Origin: Archivesica marissinica | Lineage: Eukaryota > Mollusca > Bivalvia > Venerida > Vesicomyidae | Reading direction: 5' to 3' | Assembly: GCA_014843695.1 (NCBI GenBank) | Contig: CM026386.1 | Location: forward strand, 14,482,106-14,546,105 | Length of the DNA stretch: 64,000 nt | Shown here: in pieces, positions 49,801-63,000 of the stretch | Numbering within the stretch: the first letter of the stretch is position 1 | Layout: each line of letters begins with the position of its first letter | The notes under the pieces: generated by a model | The model's database searches: none | Told to the model about the DNA's origin: nothing | Seen by the model: the letters and a program-made list of their open reading frames with translations, nothing else | Made by a program: the position numbers and the translations under genes

Positions 49801-52800
49801 CTAAAAGTGTTCACAAGTGAGTCATGCACATTATTTTGTTCCAACACCAGCGTATTTTGGACATTTCTTCAGGTATGTTTGACTCTGACTGCCCAGCGTA
49901 TGGCTAAGAAGAACTGCCTGGTGAAGAACTTGGAAGCTGTTGAGACACTCGGTTCCACGTCTACTATCTGCTCCGACAAGACTGGTACCCTTACGCAGAA
50001 CAGAATGACCGTGGCTCACATGTGGTTTGATGGAAGAATTGTCGAAGCCGATACCAGCGATGACCAATCTAGTAAGTGTTCCTTGTATTGTTATGAATAG
50101 ATTTCCAGTTTTCTAGTTTCTTTTTTATGATTGACATTTGGAAACAAAGTGGATTGTGAATTGGAGAATGGAATCGGAGAGAAACGTACACTAGTTTGTT
50201 ATTTGTTGACTACCATACACCATTATTTCTGTATCCTATCATAGGATTCCATTGGAGGTGTCATTAATCGTAATTTGTGTATTGATAAATTAAGACAAAA
50301 AATTTTGGGAGATTTTTATAACCTGTTTTTTTCCATGTCACTTTATGAACATGGCCAATACCTGTGGAACTGGGGAAGTTTATTCTTCCGCAGTTATACA
50401 CAGTACTCTCATCGGACATTGAATTGCACACACCTTCACAATTATGATAAATAAGTTTAATATTTGTTTGTATATACATGTAGTGTATAACAAAATGTTA
50501 CTTGGAAACTTTTCAGTCTGTTCCACATAATTATATTTATTTTAATATGTTTTATTGTTGAGTTCAGTTTGCATATTCATGTCAATATGAAGCTTTACCA
50601 TTACAAAGGAAGGCAAACTGATCAGACTACACCTTCTAACTGCATTAGAGTTACGTCCCTTCCCATTTTACATGAATACAATTATTTTCCAATCTAAAAT
50701 ACAACTTGACACTTGTGAAATAAAGAGTAACCACACGTCAAACACCCGACCCGGACAAAATAAAACTTTACTTGTATTTGATGGTTTATCACACGTTTAG
50801 TTAAATACAGTCAAGCTTGCTCAAAAGGCCACATCTATTAAGAGACCACTTGTAATAAGAAATCAATTTTTCCATTCACGTTTGTGCTGTTAAGAACAAA
50901 GTATCCTGTACTAAGCGCGATATAGCCTGAACTGTGCTGATGCGCCGTTAAAACAACTCATTCACTGTATTAAAAGACCATTCCTGCTTAGAGGCCGCTG
51001 TTAGCCCTTCCCGTTGGTGATCTGTTACTACAAGTTTGACTGTATATTTATAAACCAGAAATAATTATTCTATACTTGCTAATCATGCCTGTACCCATTT
51101 CAGACTCTACATACAGCAGATCTGATCCATCTTGGTTGGCCCTGTCTAGATGTAGTATGCTGTGCAACAGAGCGGAATTCAAGGCTGAACAAGAAGACGT
51201 TCCCGTACTCAAGAGGTATGCTGCAATGAGTTTATTATTATGCTCGGTCCTGATACTCCTTACTGCTGGATAAACTAACAGCTTGTAAAGCATGGAATTA
51301 ATATCTAATTCAGGTCCGCCTCCGTGGTCGAGTGGTTACGGTCGCTAACTTGTATACCACTGTAACCTATCATCACTGATGGTCACGTGACGGGTTCGAG
51401 CCCCGCTCAGGCTGTGTCTCATTTAAATGAACAAGTTGGCAGTTTCTTACGGAGTTTGGTGCACCCAAGTACTGGTTAACCGCTGGAGCTTGCCCAGGAA
51501 AGGTGTTGTTAAGTAAACTGCCCACCGGCGATATAGCCCTAAATGATGCTGATGCAGGCGTAAAACCCCGAAATATAACATAATATTATCTAATTCAATT
51601 AAATATCGATATAGTTACTGAATTATCCCAGGTACAGTAGGCTGTTGTTTTGAACAATTCAAACGAGGATGCTATTTACTACTGCGATGGTAAATTTGCA
51701 GCTTAGATTGAAGGAAATGTGCTTCAACAGAAAGGCCGGTCCTATCAGGTGTACCACAGCCAATGCATACCATTCATGTTGATCTTGGTTGCTGGTATAC
51801 TCTATACACCAACATATATATTTAATAAATTCAGCACGATTCAAAGATAGTCTTGTGTTATTATAAAAGTGTTTGTTTATTACAATGTCATCAATATTGA
51901 AAGGACCAGTTATTTCTCACTTATGAGACACCACTTGTGAACATCAGTACTTCTCGCAGCCTATCCTTGCAAGCCAGGCGCCAGGCCGAGAAGGCAGTCT
52001 GTAACCATTGTTTAACTAGCCGGCGGCTCACCGACGTGTCATATCGGAATGAACGCCTGGCCATGTATGCACGTAGTCCTCGCATTCCATGGGCGGACAT
52101 CATATCCACTCGAGGCCCTGGATACGGTATTTGTATACGCCCAGACTGGCGTAATATATTACTGTAGCATGTCATTGAGGTATATCTAGTTTCTCACAGT
52201 TATAGTTTCATTAATTAACAGAGAGTGCAATGGAGACGCCTCCGAGTCCGCTCTACTCAAGTGTGTGGAATTGTCTATTGGTAATGTGACACAGTTCCGA
52301 TCAAGAAACAAGAAAATCTGCGAGATCCCATTCAACTCTTCTAACAAATACCAGGTTTGTTTGTTACTTTGTGTGTTTTCCGTTTATTTATTGTCGCTAC
52401 CGGTTGCCCATATGAGCTATGCCTCCTAGTGATTAGTCATTTTAGATTTTGGAGGATAGTGAAATGATAGCCCATTCCAGAAGAGTCTCTTCTGGTTCTT
52501 TTACGTTTTACGGTCAGAATTTTTGGGAGAAGTGAGAAAGCGCGTGATCGCTTCCTTAAATGGTGTTCTTTAATATACTTCTGCAAAATAGGGTTAAAAT
52601 GCACAGTAAAAAACCCATTAAATACAACATTTGAATAGAAGGAGTGCTTTATGGGCCAGTGTATTTTACTAGACAAATTTTTTTTTTTTTAGGGAGAAGT
52701 GGGGCCCCAGAGGGCAAAATCAGGGTCCCTAGGGCGACAATTTCGCCCACATCGCCCTCTAAAATGATCCCTGATAAATGGTGATTACGTTCTTCGACAT

Positions 52801-55800
52801 ATATTCAAACAACTGCCTTGCCATATATCCAACAACTGCCTTGCCATATATCCAACAACTGCCTTGCCATATATCCAACAACTGCCGTGCCATATATCCA
52901 ACAACTGCCGTGCCATATATCCAACAACTGCCGTGCCATATATCCAACAACTGCCTTGCCATATATCCAACAACTGCCTTGCCATATATCCAACAACTGC
53001 CTTGCCATATATCCAACAACTGCCTTGCCATATATCCAACAACTGCCTTGCCATATATCCAACAACTGCCGTGCCATATATCCAACAACTGCCGTGCCAT
53101 ATATGCAACAACTGCCTTGCCATATATCAAATTGTCTTGTAATTTTCCAGGTTTCCGTTCACGAGACTGAGGATCCTAATGACCCACGTTGCATTATGGT
53201 AATGAAGGGAGCCCCAGAGCGTATTCTCGACAGATGTTCATCGTACCTGAAGGACGGAAACGAGTACCCGATGGACGATCAGTTCCGAGCAGCTTTCAAC
53301 GTGGCCTATATGGAACTCGGAGGGCTCGGAGAAAGAGTACTTGGTATGGATATTGCCCAACACATAACTCTGCAATCCATCATGTCTTTTATATATCCAT
53401 GCTGGTTTTAAATTACCGAAACCTATACAATTGAATCCTCGTTCCCCTCGTTTATTCTTAAAATAGTCGTCAAATGGCAAAATCCCCACTGACTATATGA
53501 AGCACATGGAGTCTGCAGGGTTAACTGACAATTTGGCTGTAGAGAGATACTATAATAATTAGGGATGGCAACAAATAGCGATTATACTATTCGAATATTC
53601 AGTCAGGAAGGAACTCAAAATCACTCAAACTCTTATAAAAATTGTCAAGCTAACCTAATTTCTGTTTTACGCATAAATGTCATCTTCTTCAAATGATTAT
53701 TCAGATTGATATTGTACCCGAATATCTTAAATCCAATTTGCATAGATTACACCTAGCAGTTTTCTTATTCTCAGAGTGATTCAAACAAATGTGTGCTGTG
53801 CCTGAGCGGATGGCATTTTTGAGGACAATATAATACTTGTTTCCGAATATTTGAATACTGGAACAGTATTCGGATATTCATACATTCAATCGAATATTCG
53901 TTGTCATCCCTAATAATAATAGATTACCTACAATTCTCTTGTTTTTTTACCCTTTCCCTCATAGAAGCACCTCTCCACGCCATTACCAATACGACATATA
54001 ATGAGACGGTAGTAGCCAAACCAAGGTTCATAATAAAGGCCAGAATCTTGTGTAGTCCCAGTAATTATCTATGGAGGTAGGATAGATATGGCTACTACTT
54101 ATCCACTGCGATAGCTAAATGGTTGTCGTTTGTATGGAGATATAATAGTATATTAACCTAAATCTCTATGAAGGAAAGGGTTAAAATAGTCGTCCAATAG
54201 CAAAATCCCCACTGACTATATAAAGCACATGTAGCGTATTGCACATGATTAGAATTCAGGCTTTCTCTTTTGTATTTCCATTGTTCTTTCTATCAAATCA
54301 TTCCGATTTTAAATAACTCCCCAGAAATTAAACTGGGTTTTAGAAAACTCACTGGAGTTATCTGCCTTTATGGATAGTTATTTACAAAACAACCAATAAC
54401 ATGTGTAAATGGTGGTTTACTAAAGCTTACAATAGCATATATATTTTAATATGAATAATGGTTTAATGTTTATCGTGTGTAGAATATTGGAGAGAGAAAA
54501 CACATTGTTTGAGAATAGAAATCTATGTAATCATTAAATATCCTCGTTACAGGATTCTGTGACTACGTATTGCCCATTGATCAGTACCCACCAGGCTACC
54601 AGTACGATGGTGACGATGCCAACTTCCCACTTACCGGACTTCGATTCATTGGTTTGATGTCCATGATTGATCCTCCACGTGCGGCTGTCCCTGATGCTGT
54701 CGGAAAATGTAGAAGTGCCGGAATCAAGGTGAGACATTGTTTTGTCGCCGAGAAGCCTGTGTGATTGTTGGGTTGCAATTCGGAGATATCGAGTTTGTTT
54801 GTTTTGTACAAGCACTTCTTACAAGTGTAGTTTCAGGGTTCCCTCTGTCTGAATGTTTGTCTGCGCCACCTCTGTCGCCAATTGAAAAACACTGGAGCCA
54901 ATTGAAAAAACTTGGAGCCAACTAAGAGCTATATAGTTCACAAATAAATATTTCAAGCCATGTATTTGACAAAACATGTGCCCAAAAAAAATAATTTAAA
55001 AAACGGTTGCGCCAAATATTTTCGCCAATTCGCAAAATTTAGCGCCAATATTTGTTTTTTGTTACAATTGGCGACCGACAGCGGGAACCCCCGAGTTTGT
55101 TGCTAACCTTACTTTGTGTAATCAATATTTATTGCAAAGAATACATCACATATAACATACAACTACATAATACATAACGCAAATAATCAAGTAGCTAAAA
55201 TGAGTCCGCCTCCGTGGTCGAGTGGTTACGGTCGCTGACTTGTATACCACTGTAACCTATCATCACTGATGGTCACGGGTTCGAGCCCCGCTCAGGTTGT
55301 GTCTCATTTATATGAAAAAGTTGGCAGTTTCTTACGGAGGTTAGTGCACCCAAGTACTGGTTAACCGCTGGAGCCTGCCCAGGAAAGGTGTTGATAAGTA
55401 AACTGCCTGCCGGCGATATAGCTCAAAATGGCGCTGATGCAGGTGTAAAACCCGAAATATAACATAAGCTAAAATGAGCTTTTATAAAAATCTTTTATGG
55501 TGGTAACTACTTGTATTGCTGGTTGATTAAAACACTGGACTAACCATTCTGATGCCGTGGGTGCGATTCCTAACTCGGCAACATTCAATATACTTCATCC
55601 AGGAAATGCAAGCATAGTAATCTATGTAACAATAGTAATTATATCTGTTGCCATAGTAATAATAAAGTTCCTTAAAAATATGTAATAAATTATACCAGTC
55701 TTTGTTTCAGCACAATAATTAAAAAAGGTGGTTTAACTAATTGAACATTTGCTATGGTAGATTAGTTAGACTGTTGCTTGTTACAGGTCATCATGGTTAC

Positions 55801-58800
55801 TGGTGATCATCCAATCACAGCCAAGGCCATTGCTAAGGGTGTAGGCATCATCTCTGAGGGCAGCAAGACTGTTGAAGATCTTGCAACTGATAGAGGAATT
55901 CCACCAGAGGAAGTAGACCCATCGTAAGTAGTGCATCTTCCTCCTATGTCCAGGGAAAAAACCCATCTTTCCTCGTGGCAGTGGTGTCCATCAGGAGTGA
56001 GGTCGTGACGGATTAGTCCAATGTTGTAAAGGCTTGTTTTGCAATCGGACAAATGGAAATGTATAAATTGATTAATAAAACTTTGTTTCGCAATCGGATA
56101 AATAGAAAAACACTCCTCCGTCATGGCAGTGGTGTCCATCAGGAGTGAGGTCGTGACGGATTAGTCCAATGTTGTAAAGGCTTGTTTTGCAATCGGACAA
56201 ATGGAAATGTATAAATCGATTAATAAAATAAAAATTATTTCATCCTCCATCTGTTTGTCCGAGTCATTTAAATGTTGAACTAATAATTGTACAGTTGTAA
56301 ATGGTGACTAATAACATGTCATCGCCTTGGTGTTGCTGTATCTTCACGGTTCCATGGACGGAATTTTTCTCAATGGATTAGTTGCAATACCAAAGTGTTC
56401 AATGTCGTTTGTAACCGTGTAATCTCGAGTGTTTGGGTACCATTCCATATACTCATCTTTATTTATTGTCGGGGTTTATATGCTAAGTAGGATTTAATTA
56501 GTTTATACAAATTTATTTCAGCTCGATTGCGAAACAAGTTCTTACAACTTATATTAATCACTCTCGAGGTTTTAATTGTTTGTGGGTTAAAGCGTTTGCT
56601 TGACTATTTCATATGAATTGTGAATGGGTGATTTCAGCATATCCCTGTAACAGTTCTAATATCAAGGTGAAACTTTTGTTGTTAAATTTCACTTTTTAGT
56701 TGAAGTTTGCTTAATACCTTGTCATATTGGAACTGCAAATTGTTTTTAACTGATGATATATAAATCTATATGTTGGTGTGTTCCTAACAGGGAACTAGTA
56801 ATATATATATATATATATAGTGTACTCTCTACATCCTAATATATATATATAGTGTACTCTCTACATCCTAATATATATATATATATATAGTGTACTCTCT
56901 ACATCCTAATATATATATATATATATATATATAGTGTACTCTCTACATCCTAATATATATATATATATAGTGTACTCTACATCCTAATATATATATATAT
57001 ATATATATATAGTGTACTCTCTACATCCTAATATATATATAATATATATATAGTGTACTCTCTACATCCTAATATATATATATATATATAGTGTACTCTC
57101 TACATCCTAATATATATATAGTGTACTCTCTACATCCTAATATATATATATATATATATAGTGTACTCTCTACATCCTAATATATATATATATATATAGT
57201 GTACTCTCTACATCCTAATATATATATATATATATATATATATAGTGTACTCTCTACATCCTAATATATATATATATATATATAGTGTACTCTCTACATC
57301 TAATATATATATATATATATAGTGTACTCTCTACATCCTAATATATATATAGTGTACTCTCTACATCCTAATATATATATATATATATAGTGTACTCTAC
57401 ATCCTAATATATATAAACCCACACCAATATATAATATATATATAGTGTACTCTCTACATCCTAATATATATATTATATATATAGTGTACTCTCTACATCC
57501 TAATTATTATATATATATATAGTGTACTCTCTACATCCTAATATATAATATATAGTGTACTCTCTACATCCTAATATATATATTATATATAGTGTACTCT
57601 ACATAAAAATATATATATATATAATAGTGTACTCTCTACATCCTAATATATATATATATATTAGTGTACTCTCTACATCCTAATATATATATATATATAG
57701 TTACTCTCTACATCCTAATATATATAAATATATATAGTGTACTCTCTACATCCAAAATATATATATAGTGTACTCTCTACATCCTAATATATTATATATA
57801 TATAGTGTACTCTCTACATCCTAAATATATATATATAATATATATATAGTGTACTCTCTACATCCTAATATATATATATATAATAGTGTATCTCTACATC
57901 CTAATATATATATATATATATAGTGTACTCTCTACATCCTAATATATATAATTATATATATATAGTGTTACTCTCTACATCCTAATATTAATATATATAT
58001 ATAGTGTACTCTCTACATCCTAATATATATATATATATATATATATATAGGTACTCTCTACATCCTAATATATATATATATATAGTGTACTCTTACATCC
58101 TAATATATATATATATAGTGTACTCTCTACATCCTAATATATATATATATATATATATAGTGTACTCTCTAATCCTAATATATATATATATATATAGTGT
58201 ACTCTACATCCTAATATATATATATATATAGTGTACTCTCTACATCCTAATATATATCTATATATATATAGTGTACTCTCTACATCCTAATATATATATA
58301 TATAATAGTGTACTCTCTACATCCTAATATATATATATATATATAGTGTACTCTCTACATCCTAATATATATATATATATATAGTGTACTCTCTACATCC
58401 TAATATATATATATATAGTGTACTCTCTACATCCTAATATATATATATATATATATATAGTGTACTCTCTACATCCTAATATATATATATATATATATAG
58501 TGTACTCTCTACATCCTAAATATATATATATAGTGTACTCTCTACATCCTAATATATATATATATATAGTGTACTCTCTACATCCTAATATATATATATA
58601 TATAGTGTACTCTCTACATCCTAAATATATTATATATATAGTGTACTCTCTACATCCTAATATATATATATATATATATATAGTGTACTCTCTACATCCT
58701 AATATATATATATATATATAGTGTACTCTCTACATCCTAATATATATATATATATATAGTGTACTCTCTACATCCTAATATATATATATATATATAGTGT

Positions 58801-58852
58801 ACTCTCTACATCCTAATATATTATATATATAATATAGTGTACTCTCTACATC

Positions 58853-58891
<39 letters not shown>

Positions 58892-59972
58892 TACTCTCTA
58901 CATCCTAATATATATATATAATATATAGTGTACTCTCTACATCCTAATATATATATATATATATATAGTGTACTCTCTACATCCTAATATATATATATAG
59001 TGTACTCTCTACATCCTAATATATATATATAATATAGTGTACTCTACATCCCTATTATATATATATATATAGTGTACTCTCTACATCCTAATATATATAT
59101 ATATATATATATATAGTGTACTCTCTACACTATATTATATATAATATATATAGTGTACTCTCTACATCCTAATATATATATATAGTGTACTCTCTACATC
59201 CTAATATATATATATATATATATATAGTGTACTCTCTACATCCTAATATATATATATATATATATGTTACTCTCTACATCCTAAATATATATATATATAT
59301 ATAGTGTACTCCTACATCCTAATATATAATATATATATAGTGTACTCTCTAATCTAATATATATATATATATATATATAGTACTCTCTACATCCTAATAT
59401 ATATATATATATATATATATATAGTGTACTCTCTACATCCTAATATATATATATATAGTGTACTCTCTACATAAATATCTATATATAGTGTGTACTCTCT
59501 ACATCCTAATATATAATATATATATAGTGTACTCTCTACATCTAATATATATATATTATAATATAGTGTACTCTCTACATCCTAAATATATATATATATA
59601 TAGTGTGTACTCTCTACATCCTAATATATATAATATATATATAGTGTACTCTCTACATCCTATATATATATATATATATATATAGTGTACTCTCTACATC
59701 CTAATATAGATATATATAGTGTACTCTCTACACCTAATTATATATATATATATAGTAGTGTACTCTCTACATCCTATATATATATATATATATAGTGTAC
59801 TCTCTACATCCTAATATATATATATATATATATAGTGTACTCTCTACATCCTAATTTATTATATTATATATATATATATATAGTGTACTCTCTACATCCT
59901 AATATATATATATATATATAGTGTACTCTCTACATCCTAAATATATATATATATATAGTGTACTCTCTAATC

Positions 59973-60011
<39 letters not shown>

Positions 60012-63000
60012 TACTCTCTATAGCCAAATGTTTGGCTTAAATGATGATATATTTGTTACAGTGAGGCGAAGGCTTGCGTTATCCACGGCAGTGATCTGAG
60101 AGACATGACCCCATTCCAGATTGACGAGATCCTCAATAACCACGCCGAGATCGTATTTGCACGTACCTCCCCACAGCAGAAACTGATCATCGTAGAGGGC
60201 TGTCAGAGACAGGGAGCCATCGTGGCAGTCACTGGCGATGGTGTCAACGACTCGCCTGCCCTCAAGAAGGCTGATATTGGTATGTAGCTTCAATCATACA
60301 TAGCTAAACTGAAATATGCTTATGAATATCTAGAACAGAAATGGACAAGTAGAGTTGGATTCATTTATTTAGTCAATTAAAATGGGTCCCGTTTAATTAA
60401 AAAAAAAAAATTCATGAATTTTGTAAATGTAAATAATTATAAATTGTATTATATATTGTATTATATATTGTATTATATATTGTATTGTATATTGTATTGT
60501 ATATTGTATTATATATTATATATTGTATTATATATTGTATTATATATTGTATTATATATTATATATTGTATTGTATATTGTATTATATATTATATATTGT
60601 ATTATATATTGTATTATATATTGTATTNNNNNNNNNNNNNNNNNNNNNNNNNNNNNNNNNNNNNNNNNNNNNNNNNNNNNNNNNNNNNNNNNNNNNNNNN
60701 NNNNNNNNNNNNNNNNNNNNNNNNNNNNNNNNNNNNNNNNNNNNNNNNNNNNNNNNNNNNNNNNNNNNNNNNNNNNNNNNNNNNNNNNNNNNNNNNNNNN
60801 NNNNNNNNNNNNNNNNNNNNNNNNNNNNNNNNNNNNNNNNNNNNNNNNNNNNNNNNNNNNNNNNNNNNNNNNNNNNNNNNNNNNNNNNNNNNNNNNNNNN
60901 NNNNNNNNNNNNNNNNNNNNNNNNNNNNNNNNNNNNNNNNNNNNNNNNNNNNNNNNNNNNNNNNNNNNNNNNNNNNNNNNNNNNNNNNNNNNNNNNNNNN
61001 NNNNNNNNNNNNNNNNNNNNNNNNNNNNNNNNNNNNNNNNNNNNNNNNNNNNNNNNNNNNNNNNNNNNNNNNNNNNNNNNNNNNNNNNNNNNNNNNNNNN
61101 NNNNNNNNNNNNNNNNNNNNNNNNNNNNNNNNNNNNNNNNNNNNNNNNNNNNNNNNNNNNNNNNNNNNNNNNNNNNNNNNNNNNNNNNNNNNNNNNNNNN
61201 NNNNNNNNNNNNNNNNNNNNNNNNNNNNNNNNNNNNNNNNNNNNNNNNNNNNNNNNNNNNNNNNNNNNNNNNNNNNNNNNNNNNNNNNNNNNNNNNNNNN
61301 NNNNNNNNNNNNNNNNNNNNNNNNNNNNNNNNNNNNNNNNNNNNNNNNNNNNNNNNNNNNNNNNNNNNNNNNNNNNNNNNNNNNNNNNNNNNNNNNNNNN
61401 NNNNNNNNNNNNNNNNNNNNNNNNNNNNNNNNNNNNNNNNNNNNNNNNNNNNNNNNNNNNNNNNNNNNNNNNNNNNNNNNNNNNNNNNNNNNNNNNNNNN
61501 NNNNNNNNNNNNNNNNNNNNNNNNNNNNNNNNNNNNNNNNNNNNNNNNNNNNNNNNNNNNNNNNNNNNNNNNNNNNNNNNNNNNNNNNNNNNNNNNNNNN
61601 NNNNNNNNNNNNNNNNNNNNNNNNNNNCCTAATATATATATATATATATATAGTGTACTCTCTACATCCTAATATATATATATATATATATAGTGTACTC
61701 TCTATAGCCAAATGTTTGGCTTAAATGATGATATATTTGTTACAGTGAGGCGAAGGCTTGCGTTATCCACGGCAGTGATCTGAGAGACATGACCCCATTC
61801 CAGATTGACGAGATCCTCAATAACCACGCCGAGATCGTATTTGCACGTACCTCCCCACAGCAGAAACTGATCATCGTAGAGGGCTGTCAGAGACAGGGAG
61901 CCATCGTGGCAGTCACTGGCGATGGTGTCAACGACTCGCCTGCCCTCAAGAAGGCTGATATTGGTATGTAGCTTCAATCATACATAGCTAAACTGAAATA
62001 TGCTTATGAATATCTAGAACAGAAATGGACAAGTAGAGTTGGATTCATTTATTTAGTCAATTAAAATGGGTCCCGTTTAATTAAAAAAAAAAAATTCATG
62101 AATTTTGTAAATGTAAATAATTATAAATTGTATTATATATTGTATTATATATTGTATTATATATTGTATTGTATATTGTATTGTATATTGTATTATATAT
62201 TATATATTGTATTATATATTGTATTATATATTGTATTATATATTATATATTGTATTGTATATTGTATTATATATTATATATTGTGTTATATATTGTATTA
62301 TATATTGTATTATATATTATATATTGTATTGTATATTGTATTATAAATATTATATATTGTATTATATATTGTATATTGTATTATATATTGTATTATATAT
62401 TGTATTATATATTGTATTGTATATTGTATTATATATTGTATTATGTATTATATATTGTATTATATATTGTATTATATATTGTATATTGTATTATATATTG
62501 TATTGTATATTGTATTATGTATTATATATTGTATTATATATTGTATTATATATTGTATATTGTATTATATATTGTATTATATATTGTATTATATATTGTA
62601 TATTGTATTATATATTGTATTATATATTGTATTATATATTGTATTATATATTGTTATTGATTGCATAAGGAGAATGATATGTAATCAGTAATTGGTTATC
62701 TTACATATTTTGGATGCTTGCCGCATACATATATATTGTATATTGTATTATGTAATCAGTAATTGGTTATCTTACATATTTTGGATGCTTGCCACATACA
62801 AGCCAACAAGTATACACTTCATTATGGTTTATGACACCTTTTCGTTTGTTTTTATATCTTCGTTAGTTTTTACCTCTTCGTTTGTTTTTATATCCAATAA
62901 GAAAGTAAATTTTTTGTAGAGAATTTCAAGTCTACTTCATTCAAATTTACTTCAGTTTGAGTGCAATATTACACTCAAACCTGTGCTAGTTGTCGCCTCC

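Larger units (their letters stand above)
53344..54552 (+). other. ATP1A intron 11
   Basis: Contains a hAT-type MITE (53560-53912) and a TTAA MITE (53950-54180). The sequence caaaatccccactgactata flanks the pair on both sides (about 53477 and 54202), so a local direct duplication also occurred. Confidence 0.75.

Noticed and set aside
51921..52175. Overlapping opposite frames of 76 and 84 codons in intron 9
   Set aside because: No recognisable domain and located inside an intron; may be an old repeat.
52759..53142. Repeat peptides in both strands of intron 10
   Set aside because: A 23-bp period rotates frames; the + frame only happens to run open into exon 11.
60105..61971. Exon 14 pair as mutually exclusive isoform exons
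   Set aside because: Kept only as a possibility in the findings: the two copies are identical in exon and intron, whereas real alternative exons normally diverge.
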